DNA of 64,000 nucleotides from Desulforhopalus sp. IMCC35007 (GCF_005116575.1 NZ_SWCN01000012.1:99635-163634), one strand, 5' to 3'. Numbered from the stretch's first letter, positions 54,121-63,434 are shown. The notes: generated from the sequence alone by a model not told the origin. Numbers and translations are program-made.

Positions 54121-55500
54121 CTATAGCCAGCCGAGCAACTGCCACCAGAGATAATCCAGTGGAATAAGGAGTACAAGGGTTGCCAAGGCCAGAGACAAGC
54201 AAATTTTAAATCCCTCAAAAATTGGCACTCCAGCCAGCTGCATACCCAGCAGCAACGGTGGCACCTGATACGGGAAGACAGGTTGGGAGAAACCAATTAC
54301 CTGGGCCATTAACACCGCTTTTACTGAAAAACCGGTGGCAGCAGCAAGCTCCCCTGCAAAAGGCGTAAGCACAGCCGGAATTCCGGGCTGGGTGGTAAAT
54401 ATTCCTGTTACGAGGGAAAGGCCAGCCAGATAAAGATAATTTAAAAAAGGTGTTCCGCTGTCAAAGGGCAGCATGTTGATACACTGTTTGGCCAGTATAC
54501 TGCCAAGACCGGTGGAGTTAATCATCTGCCCAAGGCCGAGTATCCCAGCAATGTAAAAGAGGGAGCCAAAGTTGATTTTTTGCTGAAACAGTTGGGTATT
54601 GACAATGCCCACGACCGGCAGAAGCACGATACATGCCCCCACCATTGCAACCCATGCAGGGGAGATATGGTGCAGAAAATCGAAGATCCAGAAAGCCAGC
54701 ATAATGCCGAGAATAACTGACAGAGTTGTTTCACTTCTGCTCATTATTCCTGCTTGAGATTCTATCCCATGACTGGTCCCAGTAAGAGTGTCCGGAAACA
54801 GAATAAGGATAAGGCCCCAGAGGATAAACGATTTGGCAATGCCCAATACCGGAAAATGAAGCAGCAGGTATTCGCCGTAAAGCGGTGTATACTGGTACAA
54901 TGTTTCGCTCAGACCAGACAGCACCATATTAGGAACATTTGCTGGCAGGATGGCAAAACCCGGCAAAAAACAACCGAGTACCACCGCTGCAATAACGCCG
55001 ACATAACCCTTTCTGTCTTTGTGTAAACCAAACTGTTCAGCAACGGTTACAGCAATAGGTACAAGCAACACCACGCGACCAAGTGCCGAAGGCATCAGCA
55101 GGCCTGAGACAGCACTGCTGAAAACCAGTCCTCCAATGAGCCCGGCATACCCCCGGTTCAGGCGGGTAGTCACCTGGGTTGCAATCCTCTTACCAAGCCC
55201 GGTTGCATTGATACCGACCCCGAGAATCATGCCGCCTAAAATAAGCCAGAAGGCTCCGGAAGAAAAACCGGAGAAAATGACATTTGCCGGAGCAATCTTA
55301 AATAATACTGCTCCGGTAAAAAATATCAGGGCAGTCAGATACTCTGCAACAAAACCCGTCGCCCAGAACGAGAGGATAACAAGGGTAAAGGCCGCCGCCC
55401 TGCCAGCAGCCGGAGTAAAAAGAGATGGAGGGGAGAGCGCCAGCCACAATGCCAGACATACGGCAGAGATAACCCCGATAGATTTCACAGATATTTTCAT
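54121..55500 (-). CDS. SLC13/DASS-family anion transporter
   Basis: A 459-residue inner-membrane protein with about eleven to twelve helices. Conserved DASS features include LGGMILGVGINATGLGKRIA, FLPGFAILPANVPNMVLSG, the ISPAWVAMVGACIVLLP stretch and TTQPGIPAVLTPFAGELA. Members carry Na+-coupled dicarboxylates, tricarboxylates, sulfate or similar anions; the substrate is unknown. It is separated by about 200 bp from the PBP gene and by 85 bp from the dehydrogenase gene upstream on the same strand, so it could be co-expressed with that enzyme. Confidence 0.85.
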   Translation of the reverse strand: MKISVKSIGVISAVCLALWLALSPPSLFTPAAGRAAAFTLVILSFWATGFVAEYLTALIFFTGAVLFKIAPANVIFSGFSSGAFWLILGGMILGVGINATGLGKRIATQVTTRLNRGYAGLIGGLVFSSAVSGLLMPSALGRVVLLVPIAVTVAEQFGLHKDRKGYVGVIAAVVLGCFLPGFAILPANVPNMVLSGLSETLYQYTPLYGEYLLLHFPVLGIAKSFILWGLILILFPDTLTGTSHGIESQAGIMSRSETTLSVILGIMLAFWIFDFLHHISPAWVAMVGACIVLLPVVGIVNTQLFQQKINFGSLFYIAGILGLGQMINSTGLGSILAKQCINMLPFDSGTPFLNYLYLAGLSLVTGIFTTQPGIPAVLTPFAGELAAATGFSVKAVLMAQVIGFSQPVFPYQVPPLLLGMQLAGVPIFEGFKICLSLALATLVLLIPLDYLWWQLLGWL

Positions 55501-55585
55501 AATAAGTCCGGCAGCAAAAGATCGACTCCTCTCCCATTTTTCAATCTAAAATGCCTGTTTTAAAACAGAAAGATTTCCATCAACA

Positions 55586-56452
55586 TCAGTTACCTGCGAT
55601 TGCCTGAAAAACAGTGGAAAAATCTTCATCTCCATTGCCGGCTTGTCTGGATTTCAAATACAGATTGTTTGCAGCCGCTGCTGTAAACAGGGGCTGGCCA
55701 AATTTGTCACCAAGCTCCAAGGCAAGCCGCATATCCTTTTGCATGTGTTTGAGCGGGAATGCCGGGGTGAAATTGCCGCTGGCCATTTGTGGTCCTTTTA
55801 AACGAAACATTGGATTATCAATGGCTCCCTGGGTCAAAACGTCAAGAATGTCTGCCATCCCCAGGCCAGCCTTATCCCCAAGGGTGAGTCCTTCGGCAAA
55901 AGCCGTCATCATCGTTCCCATGATCATATTGATAACAAGCTTCATCTCCGCCCCCTGCCCTGGTTTGTCAAAGTAGAAAGATTTTTTGCCCATAAGATCC
56001 AGAGCGGGTTTTGCTTCATGAAAAAGAGATTCATCACCACTGCAGAGGAAGACCAGGGTGCCATCTTCGGCAGGTTTTTTGCTACCCGAAACCGGTGCCT
56101 CGAGAAACCGGCCACCTTCGGCATTCACCGCTCTGGCAATCTCCAATGATGTCGTCGGATCAACTGTTGAGATATCGACGTAGGCCTTGCCGGGAACAAT
56201 TCCTTCCAGAACCCCGCCTTCACCAAAAAAAAGAGCCGCAGCTGCTGCCGGATCGGACACCATGGCAAAAGTGATATCGCAATCAGCCACAACCTCAGCG
56301 GGGCTGTTACCGATGCGCGCCCCCAACGCAGCGAGAGGTGCGCATTTCTCCGTTGTCCGGTTCCAGACTGTGACCTCCAGCCCGCCTGCAAGAAGATTTG
56401 CTGCCATGGCCTTTCCCATAATTCCAAGTCCTAAAAATCCATATCGTGTCAT
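55586..56452 (-). CDS. 3-hydroxyisobutyrate-type dehydrogenase (glyoxylate/succinic semialdehyde reductase-like)
   Basis: A 288-residue beta-hydroxyacid dehydrogenase. It starts MTRYGFLGLGIMGKAMAANL (NAD(P) site GLGxMG), has the substrate motif VDISTVDPTTS and catalytic region APVSGSKKPAEDG, and the conserved Lys in GAEMKLVINMIMG. The NRTTEK stretch after the second strand favours NADP use, as in GLYR1-like reductases. It reduces short semialdehydes or glyoxylate. ATG 56452 has GGAGAGAGA upstream. Confidence 0.88.
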   Translation of the reverse strand: MTRYGFLGLGIMGKAMAANLLAGGLEVTVWNRTTEKCAPLAALGARIGNSPAEVVADCDITFAMVSDPAAAAALFFGEGGVLEGIVPGKAYVDISTVDPTTSLEIARAVNAEGGRFLEAPVSGSKKPAEDGTLVFLCSGDESLFHEAKPALDLMGKKSFYFDKPGQGAEMKLVINMIMGTMMTAFAEGLTLGDKAGLGMADILDVLTQGAIDNPMFRLKGPQMASGNFTPAFPLKHMQKDMRLALELGDKFGQPLFTAAAANNLYLKSRQAGNGDEDFSTVFQAIAGN

Positions 56453-56638
56453 CTCTCTCTCCTGCAAAAAGAAGTTAAAGTTAATATACTTTTTTACAAA
56501 CATATGTTGTCAAGTTCCATTACATGGATAAACTCAACCAGAATCAGGTCTTGCTCCATCCCTGGAAAAGAGCATCAACAAGACCTGAAATTACGTACAG
56601 ATATGATATATAGTAATTCAGGGAGAAATAAAAACATC

Positions 56639-56803
56639 ATGAAGAAAATAACTCTATTGCTTGCCATAACAATTTGTAGCTCACTCGGCTGGAAGCTAGG
56701 TGATTCCTTTGGAATAATGACCGCATACTGGATGAGCTTTTCAGGAAGCTTAATAGGTGTGGTTTTGGGCTGCTTTATCAACAGAAAATACCTGGATTAT
56801 TGA
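56639..56803 (+). CDS. Small membrane protein (54 residues)
   Basis: A short protein beginning MKKITLLLAITICSS with two hydrophobic segments (about 4-20 and 27-46) separated by a glycine; ends with NRKYLDY. It resembles small glycine-zipper or two-helix inner-membrane proteins seen in many bacteria, without assigned function. The stop is 20 bp before the UDG-like gene, so the two may share a transcript. The frame extends upstream to 56504 but without a recognisable start. Low to moderate confidence. Confidence 0.55.
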   Translation: MKKITLLLAITICSSLGWKLGDSFGIMTAYWMSFSGSLIGVVLGCFINRKYLDY

Positions 56804-56822
56804 GAGAAATTGCAGGGAGAAT

Positions 56823-57500
56823 ATGATGCAAGCAGCTCCAGAATTTTTCCATCAGCACCCTTATGAAATCTTTATCCCCGCAGGAACGACGAAAATTATT
56901 GTCGGAACCCTACCACCCCCACGCTTTTCTCTTGGCCGACTGAAAGAAAAAGATGTGAATTTTTGCTACGGAAGCTGCGATGGTATGCTTTGGCCAGTTC
57001 TGGATACGATTTTCAACCTTTCACTCCACTATGATAATTCAGAAGGTGCGGTCAATGAGCGTAAAACTTTTTTACGCCACGAGCGCCTGGGTATTTGTGA
57101 TATTGTGGAGTCATGCAAACGAAAAAAAATTGATGCCTCTGACCTTGGTATGTATGACATCACCTTGCGAGATATCCTGTTGCAACTGGAAAAACATCAG
57201 GATCTCACAACCATAATTTTCACCGGTGGTAACTCTAAAAATGGCCCGGAGTATTTTTTTCGACAACAACTCAGAGCACAAAACCTCTCCCTCAAGCCTC
57301 ACAACAATGACATTCCACGAAAACACACCTTTTATTATGCGGGAAAAGAGATAAAGACCATCGCCCTCACCTCACCATCCAACGCGGCCAACAGAGCCAT
57401 CGGCAGTACTGCTCACTACAAAAAACAAAAGGCCGCTAATCCCGCCTATACCACCTTTGATTTCCGCGTAGAGCAATATAAAAAAGTATTTATCCCCTAA
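56823..57500 (+). CDS. Uracil-DNA glycosylase-fold protein
   Basis: A 225-residue protein resembling the Mug/UDG-like superfamily: KIIVGTLPPPRFSLGRLKEK, FCYGSCDGMLWPVLD, GICDIVESC, an FTGGNSKNGPEYFF strand-loop and the late ALTSPSNAANRA, in the place of the family's DNA-contact motif. It may excise damaged or mismatched bases, but the catalytic residues are not the canonical ones, so substrate and activity are uncertain. GGGAG precedes ATG 56823; an upstream in-frame start at 56757 overlaps the small membrane gene. Confidence 0.75.
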   Translation: MMQAAPEFFHQHPYEIFIPAGTTKIIVGTLPPPRFSLGRLKEKDVNFCYGSCDGMLWPVLDTIFNLSLHYDNSEGAVNERKTFLRHERLGICDIVESCKRKKIDASDLGMYDITLRDILLQLEKHQDLTTIIFTGGNSKNGPEYFFRQQLRAQNLSLKPHNNDIPRKHTFYYAGKEIKTIALTSPSNAANRAIGSTAHYKKQKAANPAYTTFDFRVEQYKKVFIP

Positions 57501-57517
57501 TGTATAGGATGCTACAC

Positions 57518-57560
57518 AAAAAAGGCCACCCTCATCCTAGGGCGGCCTCTTACTACTTTT
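57518..57560. terminator. Bidirectional terminator between UDG-like and LEA-like genes
   Basis: AGGCC-A-CCCT pairs with AGGG-C-GGCCT around a short loop (57523-57547), flanked by A-runs on the left and a partly T-rich right side, so it can act on both convergent transcripts. Confidence 0.7.
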
Positions 57561-57620
57561 TGCCATTAAACCTGACGTTTTTTAATGACTGCGCTATACC
57601 AATTGCAAGCCAGCCTTTAC

Positions 57621-58115
57621 TTATTCAGGAGCAGGAGCTGTCATCTCATGGATCTTACCCCTGGTTTTATCTATGAGCTCAGCTGAACCTTCTTTGGTTT
57701 TATCCCAGGCTTTTTTACTTGTTTCGGCAGCACTTTCAGCTGCTTCACCAGAAACTTCGGCTGTTTTTTCTGCAAGTTCTTCACTTTTGCTCTTGGTCTT
57801 CGACCAAACTTCAGCACTTTTTTCCTTTATTTCCTCGTAGGATTTCCCCGTAGCATCTTTGGTTTTATCCCAACTCTCTTCTGTCGCTTCACCCACCGCT
57901 TTAGCCGCCTCAGAAATCTCTTTTCCCGCCTCACTCCATTTTCCTGGCTGCTCTACCGCTGGTGTTTCAACGCCTGTTGCTGCCTCACTCGCATTGGTGA
58001 CCTGTGTTGAGCCTGCTGAATCTCCTGGATCAGCCGCATATGCATGGACACCGAGAAACAGAAAAAAGAATAAGGAAAATGCAGTCAAAACAAGCTTATT
58101 TTTTTGAGAATACAT
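57621..58115 (-). CDS. Exported helical-repeat (LEA-like) protein
   Basis: A 164-residue protein. Signal peptide about 1-27 (FSLFFFLFLGVHAYAADPG, cleavage after AYA). The rest is rich in Ala, Glu, Lys and Ser with 11-residue-like repeats (SWDKTKDATGKSYEEI, EKSAEVWSKTKSKSEEL), as in LEA group 3 and apolipoprotein-like amphipathic helices. It may protect membranes or proteins in the periplasm under stress. GGGGGAG lies before the ATG. No domain family certain. Confidence 0.75.
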   Translation of the reverse strand: MYSQKNKLVLTAFSLFFFLFLGVHAYAADPGDSAGSTQVTNASEAATGVETPAVEQPGKWSEAGKEISEAAKAVGEATEESWDKTKDATGKSYEEIKEKSAEVWSKTKSKSEELAEKTAEVSGEAAESAAETSKKAWDKTKEGSAELIDKTRGKIHEMTAPAPE

Positions 58116-58144
58116 GTCTCCCCCTTCTACAGAAATGAACTGAA

Positions 58145-59155
58145 TTATCTTAATGGAGGTGCATATTGCAGCCCCCCCTGATTCCAGAGGTTGTTGAGGC
58201 CTCTCTCAATCTTCAACGAAGAAGCCTGTCCCAGATTTCGCTCAAAAACCTCTCCATAATTACCAACCTGACGAATTATCTCTGCGGCCCAGTCATCATC
58301 AAGACCTATACCATTGCCGTGATTTCCCTCAAGCCCAAAGAATCTTTTAATAACCAGACTGTTACTGATTTTCATTTCTTCGACATTATTCATGGTAACT
58401 CCAAGCTCTTCACCGTTTATCATGGCAAACAGAGTCCACCGAACAATATTGAACCATACATCATCCCCCTGACGGACCACCGGCCCCAAAGGTTCTTTAG
58501 CGATTTCTTCAGTCAGAATTTCAGATGACCGGGTCGAAGCCATCTCCTTTTGTATCCCATACAGCCTTGATTTTTTGAGGGAAATAATATCGCAGGCTCC
58601 ACCGAAACCTTTAATGGCCAGATCCCATGATTCATATGGCACAGGTTTGAAATCCATAAAATTACGCTCAGAATAATCCATTAACCGAGCAGCTTCATCG
58701 GAATCGACGGCAACACAGACTCTCGCCTTTTTTAAACCCTTCACCTCTTGGGCACCAAGTCTGTTCATGACCAGAAACCCCTGAGCATCGTAGTAGCTGA
58801 CACCGACAAAATGTACGGATAGGGCTGAATCCCTGCTAAAGGTCCATTCCGCCTGCCGTGAAAGGAGGTCGACTTTACCCGAGAGCAGCGCGGTATATGC
58901 TTCACCTGAGGCAAGAGGGAGGAGCTCCACCTTCGATGCATCTCCAAGGGTTGCCACGGCCACAGCCCTGCAGAAATCAACATCAAACCCAGACCAGTGC
59001 CCTTTGGAATCGACGGTAGAAAAACCGGGAACCCCGGTTGACACACCACACTGGAGATAGCCTCTTTTTATAATTTCTTCCCTGGTATAGCCATGTGCCA
59101 AAGAGACCACAGACACCGTCAACAGCAGAGACAGCATCCAGATTTTTATTTTCAT
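58145..59155 (-). CDS. Amino-acid ABC transporter substrate-binding protein (AapJ/BztA-like)
   Basis: A 336-residue exported protein. Signal peptide about 1-22 (MKIKIWMLSLLLTVSVVSLAHG). It matches general L-amino-acid-binding proteins: GVSTGVPGFSTVDSKGHWSGFDVDFCRAVAVA, ATLGDASKVELLPL, and FLVMNRLGAQEVKGLKKARV. The usual aapQMP permease and ATPase genes are not nearby, so the protein is an orphan and may serve a transporter elsewhere or a sensor. Full length. Confidence 0.88.
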   Translation of the reverse strand: MKIKIWMLSLLLTVSVVSLAHGYTREEIIKRGYLQCGVSTGVPGFSTVDSKGHWSGFDVDFCRAVAVATLGDASKVELLPLASGEAYTALLSGKVDLLSRQAEWTFSRDSALSVHFVGVSYYDAQGFLVMNRLGAQEVKGLKKARVCVAVDSDEAARLMDYSERNFMDFKPVPYESWDLAIKGFGGACDIISLKKSRLYGIQKEMASTRSSEILTEEIAKEPLGPVVRQGDDVWFNIVRWTLFAMINGEELGVTMNNVEEMKISNSLVIKRFFGLEGNHGNGIGLDDDWAAEIIRQVGNYGEVFERNLGQASSLKIERGLNNLWNQGGLQYAPPLR

Positions 59156-59480
59156 AACATTATGTTATACATGTTTTTATTATTGACAAACATTCTTTCA
59201 AATCACAGGAATAACCATACCAGCACTCTGCATAATTGTCCATTGAAAGGCGGTATGATCCGCCATTATCAAGCCGACTCCCTGGAGACGGTTTTACATG
59301 GCCCGGAGAACGGTTTACTGCTAAGATGGCCCTTGGTTTGTGGAGTGCTCCACATATATTTTCGCATCCACCATGTATACCGTGATCCCTTGGGTGTATG
59401 GGCCACTGATCCCGTGTATCAGCAAAATAACTCAAAAAACCGTGCCAAATAATACTTAGATTGGCGAATAATAACATAAA
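59156..59480. other. Divergent intergenic region upstream of rsmB
   Basis: About 325 bp. Frames on both strands here carry no recognisable content. A small hairpin GGCGG/CCGCC lies at 59249-59264. TGGCAC occurs on the minus strand, but the matching -12 element is missing. Confidence 0.5.
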
Positions 59481-60923
59481 ATGAAGCGGTGGCTTTATAG
59501 TCCTCCTTTCTCTTTTAAGCTCAACTTCAACAGGCGCAAAACTGTGCAAAAACAACAATCACACTCAGCAAGGTACAGTGCGGCAAAAATACTCGCTTCC
59601 CTTGAAAAAAATCATACCCCCGTCAAGGCAATCTTCGACCGTGTCGTGAAACAGTTTTCACTTCCGCCAAATGAGCGGAACCTCACCATGCAACTGGTTT
59701 ACGGGGTTTTACGACAGCAACAGTATCTCGACAGACTGCTTGGCCTTCTCTCGAAGACGCCCATAAAAAAAATGGACCCGTTCATTCATCAGGCCCTGGC
59801 GGTGGGGCTGTACCAGATTTTTTTCCTCAGCCGTATCCCTGAGTCTGCTGCGGTAAATGAAGCGGTCGAGAGCTGCAAGACGGCAAAAATCCACAAACGT
59901 CTCCATGGTTTTGTCAATGGAATCCTGCGCCAGGCGATTCGAACCAAAGAGGAGCTACAGCAAAAAGCCCAAAAAGACAACAAAGGCCGCGAGATCCTCA
60001 ACCATCCCCAGTGGCTGGTTGAGCGATGGACAAAGCATTTTGGTAACGAAGCGACAAAGACATTGTGTAAAAACAATAATGTAGAACCGATCCTGAGTCT
60101 CAGAATCAACACAACCCGCATCACCAAGAGCGACTACTTAAACCTTCTGCAGCAGCAGGGCATCCCGGCAGAGGCTGGCGCTTTTGCAAAAGATGCCGTA
60201 ATTCTAAAGGATTTTTCAGGTCCCCTCACAACCCTGCCGGGGTATGAGGAAGGCTACTTTCAGGTACAGGATGAAGCGGCTCAACTTGCAACCGGCCTCC
60301 TGGCCCCTTTTACAATCAACGGCAGATATCTGGATGGATGTGCCGGGCTTGGTGGAAAAACCTCCCATATTTTGCAGGAAACCTTTAATCTGCAAGCCGA
60401 AGTCCATGCGGTCGACCCGGAACCATATCGCCTGGAAAAGCTGAGAGAAAATATAGCTCGATTATATTTGAATCCGCCTCTTACGGTCCACCAGAAAAAT
60501 CTTCAGGATTTTAGTGTAGAGAATTCCCAGCTGTTTGACGGAATACTCATCGATGCACCATGCTCGGGAACGGGTGTTATCGGCAGGCATCCTGATATCC
60601 GCTGGAACAGAAGACCGGAAGACCTGGAGCACTATCGCAATGAACAGCAGACTCTGCTTACCCATGCGGCAACGCTTATAAAAGATGGAGGCATCCTTGT
60701 CTACGCCACCTGCTCGCTTGAGCCTGAAGAAAATTCTGAGGTGATAGATAATTTCCTTGCAAGCCATCCGCAATTTGAACTGACGGACTGCACAGAGATG
60801 CTCCCGGAACCTGCTCGTATTTTCGTTAGAAACGGTTTTTTTCAGCCCCTGCCGGCACCTTCTATTGATGGCTTTTTTGCAGCACGGCTTATGAAAAAAC
60901 AGGGCATACAGGGTAAGCGGTAA
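59481..60923 (+). CDS. rsmB: 16S rRNA m5C967 methyltransferase RsmB
   Basis: A 480-residue RsmB: an N-terminal NusB-like RNA-binding domain (about 30-160, ARYSAAKILASLEK, LTMQLVYGVLRQQQYLDRLL) and a C-terminal Rossmann methyltransferase. Motif I is YLDGCAGLGGKTSHILQ; motif IV with the release cysteine is LIDAPCSGTGVIGRHPDIRW; motif VI with the catalytic cysteine is YATCSLEPEENSEVID. It methylates C967 of 16S rRNA. The start at 59481 is an ATG with poor ribosome site; a GTG at 59544 is the alternative start. Confidence 0.93.
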   Translation: MKRWLYSPPFSFKLNFNRRKTVQKQQSHSARYSAAKILASLEKNHTPVKAIFDRVVKQFSLPPNERNLTMQLVYGVLRQQQYLDRLLGLLSKTPIKKMDPFIHQALAVGLYQIFFLSRIPESAAVNEAVESCKTAKIHKRLHGFVNGILRQAIRTKEELQQKAQKDNKGREILNHPQWLVERWTKHFGNEATKTLCKNNNVEPILSLRINTTRITKSDYLNLLQQQGIPAEAGAFAKDAVILKDFSGPLTTLPGYEEGYFQVQDEAAQLATGLLAPFTINGRYLDGCAGLGGKTSHILQETFNLQAEVHAVDPEPYRLEKLRENIARLYLNPPLTVHQKNLQDFSVENSQLFDGILIDAPCSGTGVIGRHPDIRWNRRPEDLEHYRNEQQTLLTHAATLIKDGGILVYATCSLEPEENSEVIDNFLASHPQFELTDCTEMLPEPARIFVRNGFFQPLPAPSIDGFFAARLMKKQGIQGKR

Positions 60924-61091
60924 AACTGTTGAAAAGCATGGCACATGCACAGGTTTTCTTTGCCAAGGATAGTGACCTGTTGTACAGTCTCTGCAACTTT
61001 GAGACGAATTACCCATGCATTTACAAAATATTCAATGTTAAGATAATTACCAAAATAACCTCAATAATTTAAATCACCCACGGGAACTGAT

Positions 61092-61667
61092 ATGGCAGAA
61101 ATAAAAAGTACAATGGAAATGGTATTGGAACGCGCAGCCAGGATGGCTGAAGCGGCTCCTGATGTGAGCGATAACGATGATCTGCTGAAAGAAGGGATGA
61201 AGCTTGCTGCGGAATACCTGAAAGACAAAGAAACCGATCTTCAAGCGTCATTGGGTGCCTATGGTGCAAAAGATCAGATTGATGTGAAAAAAGGCATGGC
61301 AAAGACTCTGCTCCGCAACATTGTCCTTCCCCGGGATGAAGAACTGCAGCTCTCAGGTCAGAACGCCCTGCAGGGAATACTGACTCTTTCCCAGAACAAC
61401 CACGAAATCCAGACCATTTGCCAGGAACTTGGCCAGATTCTTAACCAGTATGGCCAGCACAAAGAGCAGAGCACCCAGCAACTGCAGGAAGCTATAAAGG
61501 CACAACTCCAGCAACAGCAAATGGCCAGAGGCATGGAAGCAGATGATGTCAATCCTGCCATGCATCCCAAATACAACGAAGAACTGACAAGAATGTTAAT
61601 GAATTTAAACAATCAGTATAACGACGCCATGAACCAGCGTAAAGAAATGATTCTGCAACTTTTCTAG
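61092..61667 (+). CDS. DUF6657-like helical protein
   Basis: A 191-residue cytosolic protein. It is mostly alpha-helical, starts MAEIKSTMEMVLERAARMAE, and has a Gln-rich coiled coil near 105-150 (HKEQSTQQLQEAIKAQLQQQQ). No catalytic motif. It resembles a family of unknown function found in Deltaproteobacteria (DUF6657), an assignment made from memory. GGGAACTG precedes the ATG. It lies between rsmB and the peptidase gene, all on the plus strand. Confidence 0.6.
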   Translation: MAEIKSTMEMVLERAARMAEAAPDVSDNDDLLKEGMKLAAEYLKDKETDLQASLGAYGAKDQIDVKKGMAKTLLRNIVLPRDEELQLSGQNALQGILTLSQNNHEIQTICQELGQILNQYGQHKEQSTQQLQEAIKAQLQQQQMARGMEADDVNPAMHPKYNEELTRMLMNLNNQYNDAMNQRKEMILQLF

Positions 61668-61754
61668 TACCTTACAAATTGAGTTCTTGATTTTTTTGCA
61701 AGAAATCAATCTGTCTCAAGGTACTTCCCCCGGCTTGCTTCTCGTTGACCGGGG
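61668..61754 (+). promoter_or_regulatory. Two consecutive hairpins ahead of the peptidase gene
   Basis: GTACCTT (61668-61674) pairs with AAGGTAC (61718-61724), enclosing TTGATTT/AAATCAA (61687-61709); then CCCCGG (61728-61733) pairs with CCGGGG (61749-61754). This could be a terminator-attenuator tandem in the leader of pepQ. Confidence 0.45.
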
Positions 61755-61825
61755 TGAGCAAATATCACACAAGGCAGTACAACATCTACAACAAGGTGAC
61801 AGTTTCCCACCTGGAATATGAAGAT

Positions 61826-62926
61826 ATGGATTACCAGAAACGCTTAGCCCGACTCCAGAAAAAACTGGATCGAAAGAAATTAGACGCAATTCTCATCAGC
61901 CAACCTGAAAATCGTCGATATCTCAGTGGCTACACAGGAGGCGATCATGGCATTGCCGAGACATCCGGAGTACTCCTTGCTTTACGCAAAGGACGAACAT
62001 TTCTCCTCACCGATTTTCGTTTCAAACTCCAGGCGGAAAAAGAGACATCAGGGGTCGAGGTGATGCTGTATCCGAAAGGACTTCTGGAACTGCTGGGCCG
62101 GTTATTACCTGATCTTGGTGTCAGAAAACTTGGATTCGAATCTCACTATACCCTGCACAGCACTGCAGTAGAGCTGAAAGCGCAACTTTCTCAAAAAAAG
62201 ATCGCCCTTTCACCCCAGAGCGGCCTGATTGAAGCCATGCGAATTATTAAAGATGAAGATGAGATTGCAGCTATTAAACAGTCCGTCCGACTGAATGAAA
62301 AGGTCTTTGAAGAGGTCTACTCCTCTTTTGCTGACTACAAGAGTGAAATCGAAGTAGCCATCGCCATAGAAACCGCCATGCGCAGATATGGTGCAGAGCG
62401 GCCAAGCTTTGCTACTATTGTCGCCACCGGACCAAATGGTGCACTGCCCCACGCTGTCCCCGGCGTCGACAAAATTCAAAAAAACAAGAGTCTGACCATT
62501 GACATGGGTCTTATCCTGGATGGCTACTGCTCTGATATGACAAGAAACTTTGTTCCGGGCAAAGCAACAAAACGGTACACTAAACTCCACCGACTTGTGC
62601 GTAAAGCCCAACTGGCTGGAATGGCCGGAATCAGAGCCGGCATCCGGAGTTGTGAGGCCGACAAATGTGCCAGATCTGTCATTGCCGAGGCAGGCTACGG
62701 TAAGTACTTCGGCCACTCACTGGGCCACGGGGTCGGTCTTGCGGTGCATGAAGGACCTTCGCTCTCAGGGCGGAGCAAGAAAAAGCTGAAAGCGGGTATG
62801 ATTGTCACTGTGGAACCGGGGATCTATATCCCGGGCTGGGGCGGTATACGGCTTGAAAATATGGGTGTCGTCCGTGAAGATGGTTTTGAAAACTTCAACA
62901 CGAACAGCACCTGGCTCGACATTTAA
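61826..62926 (+). CDS. pepQ: Xaa-Pro aminopeptidase (M24 family)
   Basis: A 366-residue M24B metallopeptidase. The N-terminal creatinase-like domain (about 1-135) is followed by the pita-bread domain. Metal ligands are visible: Asp in LTIDMGLILDGYCSD and CSDMTRNF, His in FGHSLGHGVGLAVHEGP, Glu in VTVEPGIYI and in GGIRLENMGVV. It removes residues before proline in peptides, with two Mn or Co ions. The start at ATG 61826 is chosen; the frame extends upstream through the hairpins. Symbol is generic for the family. Confidence 0.9.
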   Translation: MDYQKRLARLQKKLDRKKLDAILISQPENRRYLSGYTGGDHGIAETSGVLLALRKGRTFLLTDFRFKLQAEKETSGVEVMLYPKGLLELLGRLLPDLGVRKLGFESHYTLHSTAVELKAQLSQKKIALSPQSGLIEAMRIIKDEDEIAAIKQSVRLNEKVFEEVYSSFADYKSEIEVAIAIETAMRRYGAERPSFATIVATGPNGALPHAVPGVDKIQKNKSLTIDMGLILDGYCSDMTRNFVPGKATKRYTKLHRLVRKAQLAGMAGIRAGIRSCEADKCARSVIAEAGYGKYFGHSLGHGVGLAVHEGPSLSGRSKKKLKAGMIVTVEPGIYIPGWGGIRLENMGVVREDGFENFNTNSTWLDI

Positions 62927-63079
62927 GAACAGACAATTTTTTGTTTTATGATAAAAAATTAATCCGTATCAAGGTACTTATCTCAGCGTTAAACGTTACC
63001 GAGGAAAGTACTTTCATTGCGAAAAACTGCGTTTATGTGGGATGTAAAATCCTGCACTTTTGTAAAAGGATATAAGATC

Positions 63080-63412
63080 ATGCGACAAATAGTAATTGAT
63101 GAGCTCTCTCCCATGGAGCTGGACAATATCGACTCGTACCTCAAAAGAAGCCTCAAACAGGGTCCGATGATCGGCCTATACTGGCTCCAACTCCCTCCTG
63201 ACCTGCTTTCCGAGGCACAACAAGGCCATGAGGAACATGGGCCATTTTATCTGGCGGTCGAAGTCACCCGCGATGGGGTCAAATTTGAACTTCTCGTTCG
63301 CAGTCAGACAAACCTCCATTGCAGCTGCATTGCCCACGCAAGTCCCGCCCAACGGCAGTTTGTTCTCGACTTCATGGACAAAATGCTCACAGAAGAGATG
63401 ATCAGGGCCTAA
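63080..63412 (+). CDS. Small conserved hypothetical protein
   Basis: A 110-residue protein starting MRQIVIDELSPMELDNIDSYL, with a GPMIGLYWLQLPPDLLS segment, a LAVEVTRDGVKFELLVRSQ strand pair and a Cys pair in LHCSCIAHAS that may bind metal. No family recognised. AAGGAT lies twelve bases before ATG 63080; the frame opens at 63017. The terminator follows 23 bp downstream. Confidence 0.6.
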   Translation: MRQIVIDELSPMELDNIDSYLKRSLKQGPMIGLYWLQLPPDLLSEAQQGHEEHGPFYLAVEVTRDGVKFELLVRSQTNLHCSCIAHASPAQRQFVLDFMDKMLTEEMIRA

Positions 63413-63434
63413 TTTCTTATCCTGTCCAGCAACG

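Noticed and set aside
59429..59446. TGGCAC on the minus strand upstream of the amino-acid-binding protein gene
   Set aside because: The -12 element reads TTTGA at the required spacing, not TTGC, so no sigma-54 promoter.
59160..59558. 132-codon minus-strand frame between the binding-protein gene and rsmB
   Set aside because: No homology recognised, overlaps the rsmB start, no ribosome site.
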